Assembly: GCA_031291325.1 (NCBI GenBank) | Contig: JARLJG010000077.1 | Coordinates: 1 to 38,242, forward strand | From: Burkholderiaceae bacterium | Lineage (GTDB): Bacteria > Pseudomonadota > Gammaproteobacteria > Burkholderiales > Burkholderiaceae_D | Direction of reading: 5' to 3' | DNA length: 38,242 bases | Shown: piece after piece, positions 32,317 through 38,242 of the stretch | How positions within the stretch are numbered: the first letter of the stretch is position 1 | Layout of the letters: each line of letters starts with the position of its first letter | Program-made: the position numbers and the translations under genes | Notes under the pieces: model-generated | The model's input: the letters and a program-made list of their open reading frames with translations, nothing else | Database searches by the model: none | What the model was told of the DNA's origin: nothing

Positions 32317-34541
32317 AACAGCATTTCGCCTCCGGCGGATTGTTGCATTATGGACAAGGAAAATGGTATCCAGGCGAACCCTTGCCGCGCTGGGCCTTCA
32401 ATATCTATTGGCGCACCGACGGCCAGCCGATGTGGCGCGATGCGGCCTTATTCGCCAAAGAAGACCAAAACGACGGCTATAACGCCAACGTCGCCCGCCG
32501 CTTCTCGCGCGAACTGGAATTCATGCTCGGCCTGAATGCGGGCAGCATGATCCCCGCCTATGAAGACGTGTGGCAATTGGCGCAAATGGAGCAGCGCCTG
32601 CCGGTCAACGTCGATCCGCTCAAGGCTAACTTGAAGGCGGGCGAGCAACGCCGCCGGCTGGCGCGCCTGCTCGAGCGCGGCCTGGGCGCGGTGGCCGGCT
32701 ACGTGCTGCCGCTCAAGCCGGTCGAGCAAACCGGCACCGCCCGCGCTCCAGGCGAAACACGCTGGCTGACCTGCCCGTGGCCGCTCAAGCGCGAACACCT
32801 GTACCTGATCGAGGGCGACTCGCCGATGGGTTTGCGCCTGCCGCTGGCCAGTCTGCCCTGGGTGCATCCCGACGACAAGCCGCCGGAATTCGAAGTCGAT
32901 CCGTTTGCGCCGCGCGCGCCGCTGCCCAGCGTGAAAAGCGTGCCAAAAACCGCGCCGCGCAGCGCCGGCAAAATCTCCGTGCTGGTGCCGCAGACGACTA
33001 CCCCGGCGGCGCGCGAAATTATCCACACTGCGTTGTGCGTGGAAGTGCGCAATGGCCGCTTGCACGTTTTCATGCCGCCACTCAAGCGCCTCGAAGATTA
33101 CCTGGCGCTGTTGAATCAGGTCGAAAACTGTGCCGCCAAGCTCAAGCTGCGGCTGTGGATAGAAGGCTACCCGCCGCCGCGCGACCCGCGCATCAAGCTA
33201 TTGAGCGTGACGCCCGACCCCGGCGTGATCGAAGTGAATATTCACCCGGCCTCCAGTTGGAGCGAACTGGTGCACAACACCACCACCTTGTACGAAGAAG
33301 CGCGGCAAACCCGGCTCGGCACCGAGAAATTCATGCACGATGGCCGCCATACCGGCACCGGCGGCGGCAATCATGCGACGCTGGGCGGCGCGACGCCGGC
33401 CGACAGCCCGATGCTGCGCCGCCCGGACGTGTTGAAGAGCCTGATTACGTATTGGCAAAACCACCCGGCCTTGTCTTACCTGTTTTCCGGCGCCTTCATC
33501 GGCCCGACCAGCCAGGCGCCGCGCGTGGACGAGGCGCGCGACGACAATCTGTATGAATTGTCGCTCGCCTTCCAGCAAATGGACGAGGTATTGCCGACCC
33601 TGGCCGAGAGCGAACGACCGTGGATCGTCGACCGCCTGCTGCGCAACCTGCTGGTGGATTTGACCGGCAACACCCATCGCGCCGAATTTTCGATCGACAA
33701 GCTGTATTCGCCCGACGGCCCGACCGGACGCTTGGGCCTGGTCGAATTCCGCGCCTTTGAAATGCCGCCGCATGCGCGCATGAGCCTGCTGCAGATGCTG
33801 TTGCTGCGCGCGCTGGTGGCGCGTTTCTGGCGCGCACCATACAAGGGCAAGCTGGTGCATTGGGGCACCGGCTTGCACGACCGCTGGATGTTGCCGCATT
33901 TCGTCGCGCAAGACATGCGCGACGTGGTCAAGGACTTGCGCGCGCACGGCTATGCGTTCGACGAACACTGGTTCGACCCGTTCGTCGAATTCCGCTTCCC
34001 GCGCTACGGCACCGTCGCCTACGAAGGCGTGGAGATGGAATTGCGCCAGGCCATCGAGCCGTGGAACGTGCTGGGCGAAGAAATGGGCAGCGGCGGCACC
34101 GCCCGTTACGTCGATTCTTCGGTCGAACGCATGCAATTGCGGGTGCGCGGCTTGACCGAGAATCGCCATATAGTCGCCTGCAACGGTCGCATGTTACCCT
34201 TGCATCCGACCGGCATTCCGGGTGAATATGTGGCTGGGGTCCGTTTCCGCGCGTGGAGCCCGTGGTCGGCGCTGCATCCGACCATCAAGGTGCAAGCGCC
34301 GCTGATCTTCGATCTGGTCGACACCTGGAGCGGACGGGCCATCGGCGGCTGCACCTACCACGTCGCCCATCCGGGCGGACGGGCGGAAGAACACGCGCCG
34401 GTCAACGCCAATGCCGCCGAAGCACGGCGTTTCGCCCGCTTTTGGGAATATGGGCACACGCCGGGGCCGATGACGGTCAGCAATGACGGCTTGAACCCGA
34501 GTTTTCCGATGACCCTGGATTTGCGCCGACTGAAAGATTAA
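32280..34541 (+). CDS. 3-prime part: DUF2126 (glutamine-synthetase-like amidoligase)
   Basis: This is the distal, out-of-frame part of the same gene, about 753 codons. It carries the DUF2126 pattern: HFASGGLLHYGQGKWYPGEP, NIYWRTDGQPMWRD, TGTGGGNHATLGG, SYLFSGAFIGPTSQAPRVDEAR, FRAFEMPPHARMS and a His/Asp/Glu-rich metal/nucleotide region. The DUF2126 family was grouped (Iyer and colleagues, from memory) with the glutamine-synthetase-like COOH-NH2 ligases predicted to form amide bonds on peptides. It needs the frameshift corrected to be made; it ends 12 bases before the next gene. Confidence 0.72.
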   Translation, partial: KRELAHQLTHRLKQHFASGGLLHYGQGKWYPGEPLPRWAFNIYWRTDGQPMWRDAALFAKEDQNDGYNANVARRFSRELEFMLGLNAGSMIPAYEDVWQLAQMEQRLPVNVDPLKANLKAGEQRRRLARLLERGLGAVAGYVLPLKPVEQTGTARAPGETRWLTCPWPLKREHLYLIEGDSPMGLRLPLASLPWVHPDDKPPEFEVDPFAPRAPLPSVKSVPKTAPRSAGKISVLVPQTTTPAAREIIHTALCVEVRNGRLHVFMPPLKRLEDYLALLNQVENCAAKLKLRLWIEGYPPPRDPRIKLLSVTPDPGVIEVNIHPASSWSELVHNTTTLYEEARQTRLGTEKFMHDGRHTGTGGGNHATLGGATPADSPMLRRPDVLKSLITYWQNHPALSYLFSGAFIGPTSQAPRVDEARDDNLYELSLAFQQMDEVLPTLAESERPWIVDRLLRNLLVDLTGNTHRAEFSIDKLYSPDGPTGRLGLVEFRAFEMPPHARMSLLQMLLLRALVARFWRAPYKGKLVHWGTGLHDRWMLPHFVAQDMRDVVKDLRAHGYAFDEHWFDPFVEFRFPRYGTVAYEGVEMELRQAIEPWNVLGEEMGSGGTARYVDSSVERMQLRVRGLTENRHIVACNGRMLPLHPTGIPGEYVAGVRFRAWSPWSALHPTIKVQAPLIFDLVDTWSGRAIGGCTYHVAHPGGRAEEHAPVNANAAEARRFARFWEYGHTPGPMTVSNDGLNPSFPMTLDLRRLKD

Positions 34542-34553
34542 AACAACGATTAC

Positions 34554-37139
34554 ATGCAGAGATTCTCGCTAGAAAACTACCCGGTCGCGGACGGCAGCTA
34601 CGACGAAATGCTGGATGCGTCGCGCCAACCGCGACCGCACTGGCGCACCGTATTGGAACATTTGGCCGCAGAGCCACCCGATTCGATGCGCCAACGCGTC
34701 GAATCCGTGCAGCGCCAGGTGCGCGAAAACGGCGTCACCTACAACGTCTACGAAGACGCCAAAGGCGCGCAGCGTCCGTGGGATCTGAATGTCTTGCCGG
34801 TCGTCTTGCCGCCGCACGAATGGAGCGCGATCGAAACCGCCGTCGCGCAGCGCGCCAGCCTGCTCAACCAGGTGTTGTGCGACGTCTACGGCGAGCAAAA
34901 ACTGTTGACCGACGGCTTGCTGCCGGCGGCGCTGATCCACGGCCACGCCGGGTTCCTGCGTCCTTGTCACGGCATCGGCCATCCGGGCGGCATAGCGCTG
35001 CACTTTTATGCGGTCGATCTGGCGCGCGCGCCGGACGGCCAATGGTGGGTCGTCAGCGACCGCATGCAAGCGCCGTCCGGCGCCGGTTATGCGTTGGAAA
35101 ACCGGCTGGTGATTTCGCGCGTGTTTCCCGATCTGTTCCGCGACATGCGGATTCAGCGTCTGGCGGGCTTCTTCAGCACCTTGCGCGACAGTCTGGCGCA
35201 CTGGGGCCGCCAAATTGCCGCCAACCATGCGGACCAACCCGGCCACGCGGCGCTGCGCCCGAGCGAGCAGCCGCTGATCGTCTTGCTCACGCCCGGCCCC
35301 TACAACGAAACCTACCACGAGCAGGCATTCCTGGCCCGCTATCTCGGCTTCCCGCTGGTCGAAGGCAGCGACCTGACGGTGCGCAACGGCATGGTGTGGC
35401 TCAAGACGCTGTCCGGCTTGCAGCGCGTGCATGTGGTGATGCGCCGCGTCGACGACGATTATTGCGACCCGCTGGAGTTGCGCGCTGAGTCGGCGCTCGG
35501 CGTGCCCGGCTTGACCGAGGCGGTGCGGCGCGGCAACGTCTTGGTGACCAATTCGCTCGGCTCGAATTTGCCGGAATCCGGCGCGCTGCTGGGATTCTTG
35601 CCCGCCATTTGCGAGCGCCTGCTGGGCGAACCGCTGAAGATGCCGTCGGTCGGCACCTGGTGGTGCGGCGAGCCGGCAGCATTGGACGAAGTGATCGAAA
35701 AACTCGATGAGCTGGTCATCAAGCCGACCTTCCCGCAATTGCGGCAATTCCCGGTATTCGGGCAAGACCTGCAGGGCAGCGAGCGCGAGGCATTCATCCG
35801 CCGCCTGCGCGCGCAGCCGCAACATTACGTCGCGCAGGAATTGGTGCGCTTGTCGCAAGCGCCGGTGTGGCGCTCCGACCCGCAGGCAGGTCCGGGCGCG
35901 CTCGGCGCGTCGACCATCGGCTTGCGCGTGTTCGCCTGCGCCACGCCGAATGGCTATGCCGTCATGCCGGGCGGACTCACGCGCGTAGCCACCGGGCAGG
36001 ATGCGCGCGTGATTACCATGCAGCGCGGCGGCAGCAGCAAGGATACCTGGGTGCAGACCGCAGGCAAGATCGAAACAGTCAGCCTGCTGCACCGCTCTGG
36101 CGACCGCAGCGACTTGATCCGCGAAGACACCCACTTGTCGAGCCGGGTGGCGGAAAACCTGTACTGGTTCGGCCGCCATATCGAACGCTGCAACAATATC
36201 TGCCGCCTGATCCGCGCCTCGCTCGATTACATGTTTACCAATCCGCAAGAGTATCGCGGCAGCGAATGGCCGGCGATCCAATGGCTATGCGCGCGCTTCG
36301 ATCTGGTGCAAGGCGACCTGGCGCAACAGATTCGCACGCAAAATCAAACCCAGGGGCAATTGCCGGGATTGGAAATCGCCGCCACCATCGATGACGAACA
36401 ACTCGAGGCCGTGCTGTTGCGCGCCATCGTCAGCCTCGACGTGCCGGGCCTGGCCAGCCAACAGCAGCAGCTTTACCACATTTCCAGCCACCTGCGCGAG
36501 CGCCTATCTCTGGACAACTGGCGCACGCTGAACCAGATGGCGCAACGGCTGGAAAGCCACCAGGCGACGCCGTCGCCAGCCGATGCGCTGGCGATCCTCG
36601 ACGCCGTCACGACTTCGCTGATGGGCATGGCCGGATTTGCGATGGACGGCATGACGCGCGACAAAGGCTGGCGCTTCTTTTCCAGCGGGCGCCGCATCGA
36701 ACGCCTGCAATTCCTGTGCACGGTGCTGCAACGCGCGCTGTCGATGGAGCAAAACAGCAATCTCGACTGGCTGCTGGAGCTGTCCGACAGTATCGTCACC
36801 TACCGCTCGCGCTACATGTCGCAGCCGGAGTGGCTGCGCGTGCTCGATCTGCTGCTGCTCGACGACAGCAATCCGCGCTCCATCCTGTTCCAATTGAAGG
36901 GTTTGATGAAATACCTGAAAAAATTGGCGAATAGCTATGGCAGCTTCGGCGAACAAATACTGGCGCCGTTGATGGCGGAATTGCAGTCCTTGTCGCCTGC
37001 CGACGATTTATATTGCGGCAACCGGCGCCTGATCGATTTGATCGGCCGCATCGATCTCACCAGCCATACGCTGTCGGAACAAATCGGCGCGCGTTTCTTC
37101 AGTTACACCGGCTTGAACCTGCACGGGGCGAAAAAATGA
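34554..37139 (+). CDS. Circularly permuted ATP-grasp / alpha-E fusion protein
   Basis: This 861-residue protein joins a circularly permuted ATP-grasp-type domain (about 60-500; NVYEDAKGAQRPWDLNVLPV, CHGIGHPGG, NRLVISRVFPD, GPYNETYHEQAFLARYLGFPLVEGSDL) to a helical alpha-E domain (about 520-850; LSSRVAENLYWFGRHIERCNN). Together they are predicted peptide-bond/amide-forming machinery of the same system as DUF2126. ATP-grasp ligases couple a carboxylate to an amine with ATP. Starts at ATG 34554; no strong ribosome site, so translation is probably coupled. Its stop overlaps the next ATG (ATGA). Confidence 0.8.
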   Translation: MQRFSLENYPVADGSYDEMLDASRQPRPHWRTVLEHLAAEPPDSMRQRVESVQRQVRENGVTYNVYEDAKGAQRPWDLNVLPVVLPPHEWSAIETAVAQRASLLNQVLCDVYGEQKLLTDGLLPAALIHGHAGFLRPCHGIGHPGGIALHFYAVDLARAPDGQWWVVSDRMQAPSGAGYALENRLVISRVFPDLFRDMRIQRLAGFFSTLRDSLAHWGRQIAANHADQPGHAALRPSEQPLIVLLTPGPYNETYHEQAFLARYLGFPLVEGSDLTVRNGMVWLKTLSGLQRVHVVMRRVDDDYCDPLELRAESALGVPGLTEAVRRGNVLVTNSLGSNLPESGALLGFLPAICERLLGEPLKMPSVGTWWCGEPAALDEVIEKLDELVIKPTFPQLRQFPVFGQDLQGSEREAFIRRLRAQPQHYVAQELVRLSQAPVWRSDPQAGPGALGASTIGLRVFACATPNGYAVMPGGLTRVATGQDARVITMQRGGSSKDTWVQTAGKIETVSLLHRSGDRSDLIREDTHLSSRVAENLYWFGRHIERCNNICRLIRASLDYMFTNPQEYRGSEWPAIQWLCARFDLVQGDLAQQIRTQNQTQGQLPGLEIAATIDDEQLEAVLLRAIVSLDVPGLASQQQQLYHISSHLRERLSLDNWRTLNQMAQRLESHQATPSPADALAILDAVTTSLMGMAGFAMDGMTRDKGWRFFSSGRRIERLQFLCTVLQRALSMEQNSNLDWLLELSDSIVTYRSRYMSQPEWLRVLDLLLLDDSNPRSILFQLKGLMKYLKKLANSYGSFGEQILAPLMAELQSLSPADDLYCGNRRLIDLIGRIDLTSHTLSEQIGARFFSYTGLNLHGAKK

Positions 37140-38068
37140 ACGACTTCCCAGCCACCGCATCAATAGAGCGTTACCGCGTCGTCCATCAGACCGACTATAG
37201 CTACCAAAGCATGGTGACCCTGTCGCAACAATACCTGCATCTGACGCCGCGCAACTTTCAATACCAGCGCAGCTTGTCGCACCAGATCCAAGTCGACCCG
37301 ACCCCCGACGATTGGTCGGACGGCAGCGACTATTTCGGCAACCTGACCAAGAATTTGACGATCACCACGCCGCATCAGGTGTTGGTGGTGCATGCCGAGT
37401 CGACCGTGGAATTGTACGAGCGCCCGGGCTTGGAACAGATCGCCGGCGGCGCCCCGTGGGAAAATTTGCAGCAGCAGATGCGCCAGTCGCAAGGCGCGCA
37501 ATCGCTGGAGCCGTTTCAATTCCTGTATAGCTCGCCGCATATCCTGTGCAGCAATGCATTGCAACAGTATGCGCTGGCCAGCTATACGCCGGGCCGGTCG
37601 TCGCTGGACGCGGCGCTGGATTTGACGTACCGCATCTTCGACGATTTCGACTTCGACAGCGAAGCCACCACGATCTCGACCACGTTAGACGAAGTGCTGC
37701 AAGGGCGGCGCGGCGTGTGCCAGGATTTTGCGCACCTGATGATCGGCTGCCTGCGCAGCATCGGTTTGCCGGCGCGCTATGTCAGCGGCTATATCCTAAC
37801 CCATCCGGGCGAGGGTCAGGTGCGCCTGATCGGGGCCGATGCGTCGCATGCCTGGGTGTCCGTGTATAGCCCGGAATGGGGCTGGGTCGATTTCGACCCA
37901 ACCAACCGTTGCCTGGTTCAGCACGAGCACATCACGCTGGGCTGGGGCCGCGATTTCAGCGATGTCACGCCGCTGCGCGGAATCGTGCTGGGCGGCGGCC
38001 AGCAAATCCTGGGGGTGAGCGTGACGGTTACGCCGCTCAGTGAGGAGCCGGGCGGATTGCTAGGCTGA
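37136..38068 (+). CDS. Transglutaminase-like cysteine peptidase family protein
   Basis: This 310-residue protein has a complete transglutaminase triad: C195 in RRGVCQDFAH, H238 in DASHAWVSVY and D254 in VDFDPTN. The N-terminal beta region (RYRVVHQTDYSYQSMVTLSQQYLHLTPR) is typical of the bacterial family. The ATG overlaps the ATP-grasp/alpha-E stop by ATGA, so the two proteins are made together. Cytoplasmic, no signal peptide. It is predicted to hydrolyse or process the product of the ligases in the cluster (peptidase/amidase). A 6-bp hairpin (38069-38090) follows the stop. Confidence 0.85.
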   Translation: MNDFPATASIERYRVVHQTDYSYQSMVTLSQQYLHLTPRNFQYQRSLSHQIQVDPTPDDWSDGSDYFGNLTKNLTITTPHQVLVVHAESTVELYERPGLEQIAGGAPWENLQQQMRQSQGAQSLEPFQFLYSSPHILCSNALQQYALASYTPGRSSLDAALDLTYRIFDDFDFDSEATTISTTLDEVLQGRRGVCQDFAHLMIGCLRSIGLPARYVSGYILTHPGEGQVRLIGADASHAWVSVYSPEWGWVDFDPTNRCLVQHEHITLGWGRDFSDVTPLRGIVLGGGQQILGVSVTVTPLSEEPGGLLG

Positions 38069-38090
38069 CGTTGCGCTATTTACGGCAACG
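38069..38090 (+). repeat. Small hairpin after the transglutaminase cluster
   Basis: CGTTGC and GCAACG form 6-bp arms around a ten-base loop immediately after the last stop codon of the cluster. There is no T tract, so it is only a possible transcript end. Confidence 0.3.
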
Positions 38091-38109
38091 CATCGGCACC
38101 GGCGCGTAG

Positions 38110-38242
38110 GTTGGGCTAATGCTTCATCAGCCCAACAATCGGTCGGCGAAAGTCAAGGAAATCTCGAAAGGCCTGCGAACGGTGTGCGTAACGAATGCTT
38201 GTCATGATCTTGCGAACGGCGGATGTTGGGCTGGTGAAGCGC
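38110..38242. repeat. REP/REPIN-like inverted pair cut by window end
   Basis: GTTGGGCT-N11-AGCCCAAC at 38110-38136 is a REP-like palindrome. A second copy, GTTGGGCTGGTGAAGCGC, starts at 38225 and runs off the window. The first read on the other strand is GTTGGGCTGATGAAGCATT..., so the two copies are inverted around about 88 bases: the arrangement of a REPIN. A partial copy lies at 21587-21601. Confidence 0.6.

Larger units (their letters stand above)
31207..34541 (+). pseudogene. Transglutaminase-DUF2126 gene split by a one-base frameshift
   Basis: Read with one extra A at 32278-32282, the frame gives one protein of about 1112 residues. That is the usual transglutaminase-like core joined to DUF2126, a glutamine-synthetase-superfamily amidoligase. 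Before the tract the frame reads ..LAHGDK; a -1 step gives K-R-E-L-A-H-Q-L-T-H-R-L-K-Q-H-F and continues cleanly into DUF2126. Without it translation stops at 32316. The downstream part has no own start: no in-frame Met with a ribosome site follows the break. So this is a disabling mutation or a homopolymer sequencing error. ATG 31207 has AAAGG nine bases upstream. The two pieces are listed separately. Confidence 0.82.

Overview
The window looks like chromosomal DNA of a betaproteobacterium, most likely Burkholderiales and plausibly Oxalobacteraceae. I base this on gene content and protein style (a korCAB-type 2-oxoacid oxidoreductase, an Sfp-type PPTase, a DUF2126 / ATP-grasp / alpha-E cluster, GC-rich third positions). 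No rRNA, tRNA, phage, transposase or CRISPR array was seen. Most genes sit in compact operons and look ordinary; the accessory interest lies at the two ends and in a signalling operon in the middle.

Region 1 (1-5460, minus strand) is a four-gene extracellular electron transfer operon. It runs in transcription order: monoheme class I cytochrome c, decaheme MtrA/PioA/MtoA-type cytochrome, MtrB/PioB/MtoB-type outer-membrane porin, and tetraheme NapC/NirT (CymA-type) quinol-linked cytochrome. Together they form a complete quinone pool - periplasm - outer membrane wire. From memory the gene order is that of the mto cluster of the Fe(II) oxidiser Sideroxydans lithotrophicus. No MtrC/OmcA-like extracellular cytochrome is present in the window.

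Region 2 (5338-8334) holds a cysteine-rich secreted alpha/beta hydrolase behind a textbook class II FNR promoter. It is convergent with a fatty-acyl-CoA synthetase whose -35 box lies inside a perfect palindrome. Region 3 (8335-13553, minus) is an operon korC-korA-korB-CBS encoding a 2-oxoacid:acceptor oxidoreductase with an FAD/Fe-S NAD(P)-linked partner, closed by a rho-independent terminator. About 0.8 kb without a gene follows.

Region 4 (14331-18486, minus) is a chemosensory-like operon: a membrane-anchored HAMP/PAS/HPt/CheA-type kinase without a CheW-like domain, a one-TM half-MCP, a CheX-type phosphatase and a single-domain CheY. Region 5 (18803-30887) is mixed housekeeping: pssA, a TPR lipoprotein, divergent XRE and Rrf2-like regulators, a PPTase, an M13 metallopeptidase, a TPR-glycosyltransferase, a TPR/Gly-rich membrane protein, a flavin reductase, a nitrobindin-like protein, a small secreted protein and an HDOD protein.

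Region 6 (31207-38068, plus) is a predicted peptide-ligase/peptidase system: transglutaminase-DUF2126 (glutamine-synthetase-like amidoligase), circularly permuted ATP-grasp fused to alpha-E, and a second transglutaminase-like protein. Its first gene is split by a one-base deletion in an A tract at 32278-32282. The window ends inside a REP/REPIN-like inverted repeat pair.
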